57,178 nt of DNA from Candidatus Gastranaerophilales bacterium (GCA_944325145.1 CALYDL010000012.1:1-57178); one strand, 5' to 3'; positions 1 through 8,247 are shown, numbered from the stretch's first letter. Program-made: numbers and translations. Notes: generated by a model from the letters alone, not told the origin.

Positions 1-244
1 TGTGGTCAAGCGGGCAATTATTAAATCAAATGACAAATGATTTAGCCCTTCCACGGTTAACAATGTTTTTAGTGTTTTGCGTAATTTCGCCTTAATTGGT
101 TTCGCTTTTGAAACCTTTCAGGTTTCAGTCGCTTCGCCGTTCGCTCACTTTGGCGGGTTACAGGCTTTGCCTTTCACCCTACGCCTCCTTTTGCCAAAAT
201 CTTTGATTTTGTGCAAAATGGGTCCTCTTGGAGGGCAAAATCCG
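1..244 (-). other. Structured spacer downstream of nusG
   Basis: No convincing gene is visible in this stretch after the nusG stop. On the minus strand it would be transcribed between nusG and the gene expected next (rplK, outside the window). It is visibly richer in G and C than its neighbours. It holds several inverted repeats: GTGG/CCAC, GGGC/GCCC and TAAATCA/TGATTTA nested at 2-54, and GAAACCT/AGGTTTC at 110-126. An AAGGAGG word on the minus strand precedes a GTG and a possible 10-codon frame near 160-195, which may be chance. Function unknown; it could be a leader, a processing site or a dispersed repeat copy. Confidence 0.5.
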
Positions 245-868
245 CTACACTTTTTGGATTTGCTTGTATTCCAATTCAACGGGGGTTTCACGGCCGAAGA
301 TTGAAACCATAGCTCTTAATTTTGATTTATCAGGATAAACTTCTGAAATATCGCCGATAAATTCTGCAAAAGGCCCTGAAATAATTCTGACCTTGTCGCC
401 AACTTTAACGTCAAGCTCAATTTTTTGAACTTGGCTTTGGCCTCTGTGGATAATTTTCTTAATTTCTGAGTCTTTAGCAGGAATTGGTTTTTTAGATGAA
501 CCTACAAATTTTGTAACGCCTGCCGTATGTCTTACAACATACCAAGAATCATCATCCATAATCATTTCAACAAGAACGTATCCGGGGAAGATTTTTTCTT
601 CTTTTTCAGATTTTTTGCCGCCTTTAACTTGGGTAATTGTTTTTTGCGGAACTTCAACCCTAAAGATTTTTTCACCCATGTTCATATATTCAATACGTTT
701 TTCAAGGTTAACTTTTACCTTGTTTTCATGTCCTGAATATGTATGAACTACATACCATCTTTTTTTGGGTGTTCTTTCCTTTAATTCAGATTTTTCTTCT
801 TGAATTTCAGGCTGAACTTTTTCTTCCATAACTTCATTTTCTTGTTGGTTATTTTCTTTTTCAGTCAT
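245..868 (-). CDS. nusG: Transcription termination/antitermination protein NusG
   Basis: NusG binds RNA polymerase, aids elongation and couples it to Rho or the ribosome. The 207-residue protein has a charged Glu/Lys-rich N-terminal extension of about 35 residues. The NGN domain follows, starting at KKRWYVVHTYSGHE, and a C-terminal KOW domain begins at VGDKVRIISGPF. The extension is longer than in the E. coli protein but is common in other phyla. It lies 24 bases after secE on the same strand, in the conserved order rpmG, tRNA-Trp, secE, nusG. This supports the call and predicts ribosomal protein L11 (rplK) just outside the window. Confidence 0.97.
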   Translation of the reverse strand: MTEKENNQQENEVMEEKVQPEIQEEKSELKERTPKKRWYVVHTYSGHENKVKVNLEKRIEYMNMGEKIFRVEVPQKTITQVKGGKKSEKEEKIFPGYVLVEMIMDDDSWYVVRHTAGVTKFVGSSKKPIPAKDSEIKKIIHRGQSQVQKIELDVKVGDKVRIISGPFAEFIGDISEVYPDKSKLRAMVSIFGRETPVELEYKQIQKV

Positions 869-892
869 AATCTACCTTTTTCTTCAACGATT

Positions 893-1117
893 CTATTTGG
901 CTATTAATCCCAAAAGACCTTTAAAAATAATATCCATAAGATAAACCGCAATGGTAAAAACAGCAACAACAAAAACAACAATCAAGGTTTCAGCCACAAT
1001 TTGGTTTTTTTCAGGCCATGTAACTTTTCCCCATTCGGCTTTAACACCTTTAAAATATGTAATTAAGCCTTCTTTAAATGATGTTGAATTTGCTTTTGTT
1101 TTTTCTTTATTTACCAT
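893..1117 (-). CDS. secE: Preprotein translocase subunit SecE
   Basis: SecE is the small essential subunit of the SecYEG channel in the inner membrane. The frame is open further upstream into the tRNA, but the ATG at 1117 gives a 74-residue protein of normal length for a short, single-span SecE. The conserved amphipathic region is visible (KGVKAEWGKVTWPEKNQI), followed by one hydrophobic span near the C-terminus. It sits between tRNA-Trp and nusG, its usual place. The upstream extension is rejected because it translates the tRNA gene. Confidence 0.95.
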   Translation of the reverse strand: MVNKEKTKANSTSFKEGLITYFKGVKAEWGKVTWPEKNQIVAETLIVVFVVAVFTIAVYLMDIIFKGLLGLIAK

Positions 1118-1140
1118 TAATGTTTTCCTTGTTATAAATT

Positions 1141-1213
1141 CGCGCCCTGAAGGACTCGAACCCTCGACATCCGGTTTTGGAGACCGACGTTCTACCAACT
1201 GAACTAAGGACGC
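1141..1213 (-). tRNA. tRNA-Trp (anticodon CCA)
   Basis: Read on the minus strand, this folds as a cloverleaf. The acceptor arms GCGTCCT and AGGGCGC pair with one G-T wobble. The anticodon loop has CCA, and the T arm contains GGTTCGA. The discriminator base is G, and no 3' CCA is encoded (AAT follows). It lies between rpmG and secE, a widely conserved position, and is probably released from a joint transcript. Confidence 0.95.
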
Positions 1214-1264
1214 ATAATTTTTGCCTTTTTAGCTTGGTAAGCCCCGGCCAAAAAGGCATTAAAA

Positions 1265-1432
1265 CTATTTTGTTTCTTTATGAACAGTGTGCTTGTTGCA
1301 TCTTGGACAGAACTTGTTAAGTTCCATTCTTTCTTTTAAAGTTTTCTTGTTTTTTGTTGTTGTATAGTTTCTTTCTTTACAATCTTCGCAAGCAAGAACA
1401 ACCATTCTGTCGTTTTTACCTTTTATGCCCAT
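1265..1432 (-). CDS. rpmG: 50S ribosomal protein L33
   Basis: This 55-residue protein ([18 protein letters not shown] at its start) is the bacterial ribosomal protein L33. It has the zinc-binding type of Cys pairs: CEDC at residues 15-18 and CPRC at residues 42-45. The C-terminal KHTVHKETK is typical of L33. A strong Shine-Dalgarno (AAAGGAG) lies just upstream of the ATG. It is the first gene of the minus-strand rpmG, tRNA-Trp, secE, nusG cluster. The Cys-containing form is the zinc-bound paralogue class; no second L33 copy is in this window. Confidence 0.95.
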   Translation of the reverse strand: MGIKGKNDRMVVLACEDCKERNYTTTKNKKTLKERMELNKFCPRCNKHTVHKETK

Positions 1433-1467
1433 TTGGGTTTCTCCTTTGTTAGTTATTTTCTTGACAA

Positions 1468-1492
1468 TTAAAAATGCCCCTTTAAGGACATT
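1468..1492 (-). terminator. Intrinsic terminator after the AlkD-like gene
   Basis: On the minus strand AATGTCC and GGGCATT form a 7-pair stem with one wobble, followed by TTTTTAATT. It lies between the AlkD-like gene and rpmG, so it should end the former. It could alternatively attenuate transcription entering the rpmG operon. Confidence 0.55.
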
Positions 1493-1554
1493 CTAATTCA
1501 TTTTGTATTTTATTCTTTAATTTTAACAGGAACATATTTTTTGTAAAGTGATGT

Positions 1555-2238
1555 TTAACCATTTAATTTGGGTTTTTTAAGTTTTCTTAAAGCAAGTTTC
1601 TCATCTTTTGAAACTCTTTTGGATTCAACAATTTTTTGAATTCCCATATTAAAAGTTTCAAAATCAATTTTTGTTTTTATTAAAAATTCAAAAGTTTTTT
1701 CTCTAAATTTAACATAACAAATTGAAATAAGCCAAGCAGCCGCCATTTTGGCATAATAATCTTTCAGATAAATTTTTTCTAAAATATTAAAAATTTCATC
1801 TATGTATTCTTCACAAACAAAATAATTTAATAAAACAACAAGAGCATATCTTATTTCAAATTCTTTTTTTGAAAAAAGATATTTTTGAATGAATGAAAAA
1901 TAAAATGGCTTATTTTTATTTATAAATTTTAAACTTGAAACAAAAGAATCACACAATGACCAATTTGTAATTTCTTTTATATGCGCTTCAATAAGTTCAA
2001 CCGTTGCATTTTTGCCCAATGCCCCAATAACCATGCCCTTTAGCATTGTTTCTTCAAAAAATTCTGATTTAGAATTTAAAAATTTTTCATAATCACCTTT
2101 TACAATTTCTTTTGCAAGCTTTCTTAAAATCAGCAGGCGAACACCAATTAAATTGTCGGTTTCGGGCAACAAAGATAATGAAAATTTTTTATATTTTTCA
2201 TCGCTTAATTCAAACAGTTTTTTTCTAATTTCTTCCAT
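1555..2238 (-). CDS. DNA alkylation repair protein, AlkD-like
   Basis: A 227-residue all-helical protein of the DNA alkylation repair (HEAT-like repeat) family, whose glycosylases remove bulky cationic alkylated bases without base flipping. By eye it matches the AlkD signature residues. Trp93 and Asp97 are in NWSLCD, Arg130 is in EIRYAL, and Trp169 is in KMAAAWLIS. These would correspond to the Trp/Asp/Arg/Trp set lining the AlkD cleft. The sequence style resembles the AlkD2-like subgroup of Gram-positive gut bacteria. It is divergent from the CheR-like gene 55 bases away. Substrate range is not deducible from sequence alone. Confidence 0.85.
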   Translation of the reverse strand: MEEIRKKLFELSDEKYKKFSLSLLPETDNLIGVRLLILRKLAKEIVKGDYEKFLNSKSEFFEETMLKGMVIGALGKNATVELIEAHIKEITNWSLCDSFVSSLKFINKNKPFYFSFIQKYLFSKKEFEIRYALVVLLNYFVCEEYIDEIFNILEKIYLKDYYAKMAAAWLISICYVKFREKTFEFLIKTKIDFETFNMGIQKIVESKRVSKDEKLALRKLKKPKLNG

Positions 2239-2293
2239 TTTTTAATTTTACAATAAGCAATTTTATTTTGCCTTTTGTTTTCATAATTTTGTT

Positions 2294-3043
2294 ATGAATA
2301 TTTCACCCGTTTATTCAAATTATATACACCCCGCATTCACTTCAAACAACAGAACGGTAAAAGATGAAAACAATTTTGTTGTTCACAGAAACACAACAAG
2401 AATGTTTAGAAACGACCTTTACTGGCAAGATTTTGCAGATTTTCTGGAAGATTTTTTTCAAAATAAAGATGAAGTAAAAGTTTATTCTTTTGCCTGCTCC
2501 GATGGTTCCGAACCTTATTCATTAATAAGCACAATAAAAAGCAGAACAAAAAACCCTGAAAAATATTTTCCCATATACGCTTCAGATTATGACGATGAAA
2601 TTATTAAAGAAGCAAAAAGAGGAAAATATGAAATTTCAACCTCGGAATTTGACGCAATGAGAAGAATAACCAATGATAAATGGGCAAACTGCTTTAATTT
2701 AGTTGATGCAAAAACAATTGAACCCAATGAAAGAACAAAATCTTGCGTTCAATTTAAAACGGAAGATATTATAGATGGGCTTGATAATGTTAAAAAGGGC
2801 CCAAAAGTTATTATGGCAAGAAACTTTTGGCCATATTTAAAAGGAAGTGACAAAACAAAAATTCTTGAAAAATTAAAAAGCAAAATGGATAAAGATTCCA
2901 TTTTGGTTATAGGCGCATTTGACCAAGATGCAATAAAATTTGACAGAGAATTAGCATCAATGGGTTATGAAGAAGTTGAATACACTGATTATGACGGCTG
3001 GGTTGCTTTCGAACCGCATTTGGTTTGGAAAATTGCCTCATAA
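2294..3043 (+). CDS. Stand-alone CheR-type SAM methyltransferase
   Basis: The 249-residue protein carries the CheR catalytic fold. Motif I is ACSDGSEPYSL (residues 67-77; family form is GCSxGEEPYSL). ASDYDDEIIKEAKRGKY (96-112) is the SAM-adenosine region, and MARNFWPYL (174-182) matches CRNVLIYF. The usual CheR N-terminal helical domain is absent; instead there is a short leader with the IHPAFTS motif (11-17) shared by other proteins here. No chemoreceptor, CheA, CheB or CheW is nearby, so chemoreceptor methylation is only one possibility. No clear Shine-Dalgarno precedes the ATG; a TAATTT/CATAAT word just upstream may make it leaderless. Confidence 0.8.
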   Translation: MNISPVYSNYIHPAFTSNNRTVKDENNFVVHRNTTRMFRNDLYWQDFADFLEDFFQNKDEVKVYSFACSDGSEPYSLISTIKSRTKNPEKYFPIYASDYDDEIIKEAKRGKYEISTSEFDAMRRITNDKWANCFNLVDAKTIEPNERTKSCVQFKTEDIIDGLDNVKKGPKVIMARNFWPYLKGSDKTKILEKLKSKMDKDSILVIGAFDQDAIKFDRELASMGYEEVEYTDYDGWVAFEPHLVWKIAS

Positions 3044-3061
3044 TATAGAACTTTTTTACTA

Positions 3062-3090
3062 TTGAGTTTTTTTAAATAGAGCCTTAAAAT
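3062..3090 (+). promoter_or_regulatory. Sigma-70-type promoter for the sugar transporter operon
   Basis: TTGAGT at 3062-3067 and TAAAAT at 3085-3090 are separated by 17 bases, about 40 bases before the transporter start codon. AAGGAA follows as the ribosome binding site. Confidence 0.55.
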
Positions 3091-3131
3091 AAGAATATGG
3101 TGTTGAATTAGTATTTTTAAGGAAATTGAAT

Positions 3132-4469
3132 ATGAAAATGTTATATTTGGTTGCATTTTTCGTAGCACTTGGCGGCTTACTTTCAGGTTTTGATACAGGG
3201 GTTATTTCAGGCGCCCTTTTATATATCAATAACGAATGGGAACTAAGTGAATTTATGCAAGGGCTTTTAGTTTCAACCGTTTTAATAGGGGCTGCATTGG
3301 GTGCTGTTTTAAATGGCAGGTTTGCAGATATTTTTGGAAGAAAAAAAGTTATTTTTGTAACCGCTTTAATATTTTTTATAGGTTCAATTTTATGTGCCGT
3401 TGCTCCAAACATCCAAACATTAATGATTTCAAGGTTTATTGTAGGGTTTGCAATAGGTATAATTAATTTTTGCGCCCCTTTATATCTATCTGAAATTTCA
3501 CCTGAAAAAATAAGAGGAGCGCTTGTTTCCTTGTTTCAATTGGCAATCACTATGGGCATTTTATTTTCATACCTTACAAATGCGCTATCGGCACAATTTT
3601 TTGAAAGCTGGAGATTAATGCTTTTAATTGGCGTTGTTCCTGCAATTGTTCTTGCCATTGGAATTTATTTCATGCCGGACACCCCAAGGTGGTATGTTTT
3701 AAAAGGCAGGTTTGATGAAGCTGAAAGCGTTTTAAAACGCCTGCAGCCTGAAATTGATTCTAAAAAAGAAATAGAAGATATTAAATCTTTAATTTATAAA
3801 GAAAACAAAAAAGAAAAATTTCAATTTGAAAAATGGATGCTATTACCTTTAATTATTTGTGTAGGGTGCATGTTTATTCAGCAATGGTCAGGCATAAATA
3901 CAATTATTTATTATGCCCCCACAATTTTAAAACAAGCAGGTTTTAGCGATAACTTAGGCGCAATTTATGCAACAACAGGCATTGGTGTTGTAAACTTTTT
4001 AATGACATTTGTTGCAATTTATCTTACAGATAGAGTTGGCAGAAAGCCTTTATTATATGTAGGACTGACAGGCGTTGGTTTATGTTTAATTTTGCTTGCG
4101 CTTTCATTTAGCAATGTTGAAATTTTAGGTGATTATTCAAAATATTTTGCATTAGTTTCAACAATTTTATACATAATGTTCTTCGCATTTTCACTAGGGC
4201 CGATTATGTTTGTTATAACGTCAGAAGTTTCTCCTTTAAGAATAAGAGGGGTTATGATGAGTATAGCAATGATGTCTAACTTTGCATTTAATTTTATGGT
4301 TTCTCTTTCATTCTTACCAATGTTAAAAGTGTTTGGAGAATTTAATACATTTATGCTATTTGCTGTTATCTCATTTATTAGTATAATTTTTGTGCGCTTT
4401 GTAATTCCTGAAACAAAAGGTAAAAGCTTAGAAGAAATTGAAAGAAACTGGATAAAAGGAAATGTTTAA
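3132..4469 (+). CDS. Sugar:proton symporter, MFS (XylE/GLUT-like)
   Basis: A 445-residue major facilitator with about 12 membrane spans in the inner membrane. Sugar porter family signatures are present: GGLLSGFDTGVISGAL in helix 1, GRFADIFGRKKV in loop 2-3, PDTPRWYV before the central loop, QQWSGINTIIYYAP in helix 7, DRVGRKPLL in loop 8-9 and PETKGKSLEEIE at the end. This closely follows xylose/arabinose/galactose symporters, but the exact sugar is unknown. A TTG six bases upstream is also in frame; the ATG at 3132 is chosen because AAGGAA sits seven bases before it. Its 3' end overlaps the next gene by 8 bases. Confidence 0.9.
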   Translation: MKMLYLVAFFVALGGLLSGFDTGVISGALLYINNEWELSEFMQGLLVSTVLIGAALGAVLNGRFADIFGRKKVIFVTALIFFIGSILCAVAPNIQTLMISRFIVGFAIGIINFCAPLYLSEISPEKIRGALVSLFQLAITMGILFSYLTNALSAQFFESWRLMLLIGVVPAIVLAIGIYFMPDTPRWYVLKGRFDEAESVLKRLQPEIDSKKEIEDIKSLIYKENKKEKFQFEKWMLLPLIICVGCMFIQQWSGINTIIYYAPTILKQAGFSDNLGAIYATTGIGVVNFLMTFVAIYLTDRVGRKPLLYVGLTGVGLCLILLALSFSNVEILGDYSKYFALVSTILYIMFFAFSLGPIMFVITSEVSPLRIRGVMMSIAMMSNFAFNFMVSLSFLPMLKVFGEFNTFMLFAVISFISIIFVRFVIPETKGKSLEEIERNWIKGNV

Positions 4470-5508
4470 ACACTTTAGAGAATCTATTTTTGTAACAATA
4501 TTGGGCCTTATTGGCGCTTGGTTTTGGGCAGCGCACATTGAAGCAGGCAGCGAATTAAAAACATTATTTGTTGTTTTCTTTTTAAGTATATTAGAAGTAA
4601 CCTTATCTTTTGATAATGCCGTTGTAAACGCTGTTATATTAGATAAAATGACCCCAAAATGGCAGCACAGGTTTTTAACTTGGGGTATTATAATTGCCGT
4701 TTTTGGTGTCAGGTTTTTGTTGCCCGTTATAATCGTTTCAATATTTTCAAATTTAAGCATTATAAAAACAATTCATATGGCACTTGAAGATGTAACCCAA
4801 TATACTCACTATCTGCATTTAGCGCACGCTCCTTTGGTTTCATTTGGCGGAAGCTTTTTGATGATGGTTGGCCTTTCTTATTTCATAGGAAAAACAAACG
4901 AACATAAATGGCTTTATGGCATTGAAACAATTATGCAAAAAATTAATTTTAAATTTGCTTCACCTATAATTTGTCTGCTTATAATTTTTGGAATTTATTT
5001 CATTTTGCCTCCTGATATTAAAAACCAAGTTACAATAGCAGGTGTTTCAGGCGTTTTAAGCTATGAAATTATCCATGGCCTATGCAACTTTATGGAAAAA
5101 AAGCAGCAGGCATCTATGGTTAAAGGCGTTGCAACAGGCGGCTTTATGATGTTTTTATATTTAGAAATTTTAGATGCTTCATTCAGCTTAGATGGCGTTT
5201 TAGGAAGTTTTGCAATAAGCAAAGATATTGTTGTTATATGTATAGGCTTAGCAATAGGGGCAATGTTTGTAAGAAGTTTAACCTTGCTTTTTGTTGAAAG
5301 AAAAACCCTAAACCAATATATCTACCTTGTTTCGGGCGCACATTTTGCAATAATGTCTTTAGCAATCATTATGTTTATTTCAATATTTAAAGAAATAAGC
5401 GAAGTTATAACAGGTTCAATAGGTTTAATATTAGTTGGCGGTTCATTTATTTCATCTTTAATTGAAAATAAGAAAAACCCCGATAAATACGTTGCAAGAA
5501 TTGAATAA
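4462..5508 (+). CDS. DUF475/TerC-family integral membrane protein
   Basis: A 348-residue polytopic membrane protein of the DUF475 branch of the TerC superfamily. The signature LEVTLSFDNAVVNAVIL (helix 2) and the later LEILDASFSLDGVLGSF carry the paired acidic residues of TerC-like proteins. These are implicated in metal-ion (Mn or Ca) efflux and in supplying metal to exported enzymes. The last 8 bases of the sugar transporter overlap its start, so the two are co-transcribed and probably translationally coupled. No obvious functional link to sugar uptake is known to me. Confidence 0.85.
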   Translation: MFKHFRESIFVTILGLIGAWFWAAHIEAGSELKTLFVVFFLSILEVTLSFDNAVVNAVILDKMTPKWQHRFLTWGIIIAVFGVRFLLPVIIVSIFSNLSIIKTIHMALEDVTQYTHYLHLAHAPLVSFGGSFLMMVGLSYFIGKTNEHKWLYGIETIMQKINFKFASPIICLLIIFGIYFILPPDIKNQVTIAGVSGVLSYEIIHGLCNFMEKKQQASMVKGVATGGFMMFLYLEILDASFSLDGVLGSFAISKDIVVICIGLAIGAMFVRSLTLLFVERKTLNQYIYLVSGAHFAIMSLAIIMFISIFKEISEVITGSIGLILVGGSFISSLIENKKNPDKYVARIE

Positions 5509-5512
5509 AAAC

Positions 5513-5539
5513 AAAAGCCTCTTTTTTAAGAGGCTTTTT
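5513..5539. terminator. Bidirectional intrinsic terminator
   Basis: AAAAGCCTC and GAGGCTTTT form a stem around a T-rich loop with T-runs on both sides. It lies between the convergent DUF475 and ilvE genes and can serve both. Confidence 0.85.
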
Positions 5540-5554
5540 AAATTCTATTCTATT

Positions 5555-6577
5555 TTATTTTATTTCATAAATCCAACCATCGGGCGCTTCAATTATTCCC
5601 AATTGAATACCAATTAATGTTTCATATAATTTCTTTGTAATTTCGCCCATATCATTCATACCCGATGGCAATTTAATTTCCTTGCCATGGTCATTAATTA
5701 TACCGACAGGGGATAATACAGCGGCAGTTCCCGTTAGGGCGCATTCTTTAAAGTTGAAAAGTTCATCTACATAAACTTCTCTTTCTTCTGTTTTTAAACC
5801 TAAATAATGTTCAGCCACATACATTAAAGAACGCCTTGTAATGGATGGTAATATACTGTTTGATTTTGGAGTTACGATAGTGTTATTTTTATCAACAAAA
5901 ATAAAGTTAGCACCGCCTGTTTCTTCCACTTTTGTTCTTGTGGCAGAATCAAGATACATATTTTCTGCAAAACCTTTATTGTGAGCATCAACAATAGCAT
6001 GAAGGCTCATTGCATAATTTAAACCTGCTTTAATGTGGCCTGTACCATGGGGGGCAGCTCTGTCAAAATCTGAAATTCTTATTACAATTGGTTTAGCGCC
6101 GCTTTTAAAATATGGGCCAACAGGTGTTGTAAAAATTCTGAATTGATATTCATCAGCGGGTTTTACGCCAATAACCGCATTTGAACCAAACATATATGGT
6201 CTTATATAAAGTGAAGCGCCGAACCCATAAGGGGGAACGTAAGCTTCATTTGCCTTAACAGTTTTTCTTACCGCTTCAATGAAATTTTCTTTTTCAAAAA
6301 CAGGCATTTGAAGGTATGAACAAGAATCCATCATTCTTTGAGCGTTCATATCGGGCCTGAAGGTTACAATTTTATTATCAACTGTTGTATAAGCTTTTAG
6401 GCCTTCAAAGCAAGTTTGTGCATATTGCAAAACTCCCGCAGATTCATTTAAAACAACATTTTCATCTTCAATTAATTTGCCTTCATCCCAGGCGCCGTTT
6501 TTAAATTCGGATAAAAACCTGTAATCTGTTTTTATATATTGAAACCCGAGTTCTTTCCAGTTGATGTCTTTTTTCAT
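5555..6577 (-). CDS. ilvE: Branched-chain amino acid aminotransferase
   Basis: A 340-residue fold-type IV PLP enzyme that interconverts leucine, isoleucine and valine with their 2-oxo acids using glutamate. It follows the longer eukaryote-like group II BCAT layout. Visible signatures include the conserved QYAQTCFEGLKAY, the YIRPYMFG segment, the lysine region GHIKAGLNYAMSLH (probable PLP lysine) and EETGGANFIFV near the phosphate-binding part. It stands alone, with no other ilv or leu gene here. It has its own promoter at 6609-6638 and GGAG upstream of the ATG. Confidence 0.95.
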   Translation of the reverse strand: MKKDINWKELGFQYIKTDYRFLSEFKNGAWDEGKLIEDENVVLNESAGVLQYAQTCFEGLKAYTTVDNKIVTFRPDMNAQRMMDSCSYLQMPVFEKENFIEAVRKTVKANEAYVPPYGFGASLYIRPYMFGSNAVIGVKPADEYQFRIFTTPVGPYFKSGAKPIVIRISDFDRAAPHGTGHIKAGLNYAMSLHAIVDAHNKGFAENMYLDSATRTKVEETGGANFIFVDKNNTIVTPKSNSILPSITRRSLMYVAEHYLGLKTEEREVYVDELFNFKECALTGTAAVLSPVGIINDHGKEIKLPSGMNDMGEITKKLYETLIGIQLGIIEAPDGWIYEIK

Positions 6578-6608
6578 TTTGAAAATTTCTCCAATAAAAC
6601 CATATGCG

Positions 6609-6638
6609 ATTATATAATATCGTAACAGTTTTTTGCAA
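6609..6638 (-). promoter_or_regulatory. Promoter of ilvE
   Basis: On the minus strand TTGCAA (6638-6633) and a consensus TATAAT (6614-6609) are 18 bases apart, about 30 bases before the ilvE start. It is back to back with the promoter at 6654. Confidence 0.6.
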
Positions 6639-6653
6639 GAAAAAATTGTATTA

Positions 6654-6682
6654 TTGACACGAAAAAAATTTTTATTTATATT
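6654..6682 (+). promoter_or_regulatory. Strong promoter for the 26-residue peptide gene
   Basis: A perfect TTGACA (6654-6659), 17-base spacer and TATATT (6677-6682). It is the closest match to the sigma-70 consensus seen in the window. The predicted start near 6689 leaves a short leader before an AAGGAAG site. Confidence 0.65.
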
Positions 6683-6714
6683 AAAAAAGCTTTTAGACTA
6701 AGGAAGTTATTTCG

Positions 6715-6795
6715 ATGTCATCACTATCTGAAATTATGACAACAACAATGTTTATAATGCAGATGCCCGACTGCGGCTTAGAATTTCGAATGTGA
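6715..6795 (+). CDS. Putative 26-residue peptide of unknown function
   Basis: ATG at 6715 to TGA at 6793-6795 encodes 26 residues beginning MSSLSEIMTTTMFIMQMPDC. It contains six methionines, one cysteine and a central hydrophobic TMFIMQM. AAGGAAG lies at about 6700-6706, with a 17-base-spaced consensus promoter before it and a CCGCC/GGCGG terminator after it, so it looks like a complete small transcription unit. I do not recognise the peptide. Alternatives are a leader peptide controlling the downstream gene by attenuation at 6821, or an untranslated small RNA. No peptide-modification or export gene is adjacent. Confidence 0.45.
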   Translation: MSSLSEIMTTTMFIMQMPDCGLEFRM

Positions 6796-6820
6796 AAACA
6801 TTTTTAATTCGTTTTTCAGG

Positions 6821-6843
6821 CCGCCAAAATAAGGCGGTTTTTT
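6821..6843 (+). terminator. Intrinsic terminator after the small peptide gene
   Basis: CCGCC (6821-6825) and GGCGG (6833-6837) with a 7-base A-rich loop are followed by seven T residues. It separates the small peptide unit from the gene at 6871. Confidence 0.8.
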
Positions 6844-6870
6844 AGTTTCAAAAATTAAAAGGGCAAAAAA

Positions 6871-8247
6871 ATGTTAAAAATAGAAAATTATAATAATAAA
6901 AAATATTCAAATAACAATTCAAAACCAACCTTCACATCAAACCCATATTCTGCTATGGATTTTGGAACAAAGGTTTTAGATAAGTTTATTAAATCGCAGG
7001 AAAATTTATCAAGCACAAGGTTTATTCAAGATACAGCAACAAACTGGGCGCCAAAAGCCATTTTTTCAAGAAGCCCTGCCGATTTTGCAGAAATGAGCTT
7101 TTTAGAATTTTTGGAATCGGGCATTTTTTATTTTGCTCCGCCATTATTAGGGGAACATTTATTCAGAAATAAAGTTTTTAAGGCAGTTCAAGATAAAAAT
7201 ATTAAAGATAAAGTTGTTGAATTAATTCCAAAAAGTGTTGATGCTATTAAAAATAATGAAAATTTAACAGATGCCGTTAAAAGACAATCTATTGCAACAA
7301 AAGCAGGAATTGCACTTGCATGTGCCGCTATTCCGATTGCAGAATATAACTTAAGTTTCGCTAAAAATTTATTCACCTTAAAAACATTCAATAAAGCAGA
7401 TTTTAACGACATTGCAAATTTAGATAAATCAAACAAAAACAAAAAAGACGATTCAAAATTAAAAGAAAAAGTTGAAAAAAATTCAATCCGCCAGCTTAAA
7501 AAAGCTGCAATTTATTCAACAGCAGCCCTTCTTGGGGGCTTAGCGCTTGCAAAATTCGGCGCAAAATCAGATAAATTGCAAAAAGCATCTGAAATTTTAT
7601 TGGAACCTTCTAAACAAATTTCAAAAGGGCTTCATAAAATAGGAATTAAAAAAGAAGGCGTTGATAAATTTTTAGATGAATACACAAAGCTTGATTTTGA
7701 CGAAGAAAAAGGCAAACTGGCACTATCAAAAGGGCAATTGGCGCTAACTGCAATTTCAGGGCTTTTTGGCTATTCAAAAGCAGCTGAAGACAGGGGCGAA
7801 TTAGACAAAAAAGAAGTTTGGACAAGAGTTCCTTTGGTTGTTTTCTATACAATTTTCGGAAGTGCAATGTTTGATAACGGCTTCAAAAAAATTCTTGCCG
7901 CAAAAAATAAATTCCCCGATTTAATTAAAAAAGGCGCAAACGGCAAAATTCAAGATGTTCCAAAAAGCGCAGACCTTCCAAATTTAGCGGAAAATATTTC
8001 AAAATTAAAAAATACAAATGTAAAAGATGAACTAAAACGCCTAACAAAAGAAAAAGCAATTATAACAGGTGTTCCATACGCATTTAGTTTGCTTTTTATG
8101 GGCTTTTCACTTTCATTAATTACAAGGCTTTGGACACAATACAGATACAATAAAACTCACAAAAATGAAGGCGATAAAACCGATTTTGAAACTTCGCACA
8201 AAATTTTTAATAATAAAATAAACAAAACTTTTGATGCCTTCAAATAA
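6871..8247 (+). CDS. Membrane-associated protein with N-terminal FTS motif, unknown
   Basis: A 458-residue protein I do not recognise. The N-terminus is Asn-rich and carries KPTFTSNPYS at residues 18-27, the motif shared by several proteins in this window. There is no Sec signal peptide. Hydrophobic segments that may be membrane spans include GIALACAAIPIA, STAALLGGLALA, VPLVVFYTIFGSAMF and PYAFSLLFMGFSLSLI near the end. The regions between are Lys-rich. The start is supported by AAAAGGG upstream. It lies just after the 26-residue peptide unit and its terminator. Function unknown; a lineage-specific envelope protein is plausible. Confidence 0.75.
   Translation: MLKIENYNNKKYSNNNSKPTFTSNPYSAMDFGTKVLDKFIKSQENLSSTRFIQDTATNWAPKAIFSRSPADFAEMSFLEFLESGIFYFAPPLLGEHLFRNKVFKAVQDKNIKDKVVELIPKSVDAIKNNENLTDAVKRQSIATKAGIALACAAIPIAEYNLSFAKNLFTLKTFNKADFNDIANLDKSNKNKKDDSKLKEKVEKNSIRQLKKAAIYSTAALLGGLALAKFGAKSDKLQKASEILLEPSKQISKGLHKIGIKKEGVDKFLDEYTKLDFDEEKGKLALSKGQLALTAISGLFGYSKAAEDRGELDKKEVWTRVPLVVFYTIFGSAMFDNGFKKILAAKNKFPDLIKKGANGKIQDVPKSADLPNLAENISKLKNTNVKDELKRLTKEKAIITGVPYAFSLLFMGFSLSLITRLWTQYRYNKTHKNEGDKTDFETSHKIFNNKINKTFDAFK

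Noticed and set aside
1118-1198. N-terminal extension of secE into tRNA-Trp
   Set aside because: The extra residues are just a translation of the tRNA gene; the ATG at 1117 gives a normal SecE.
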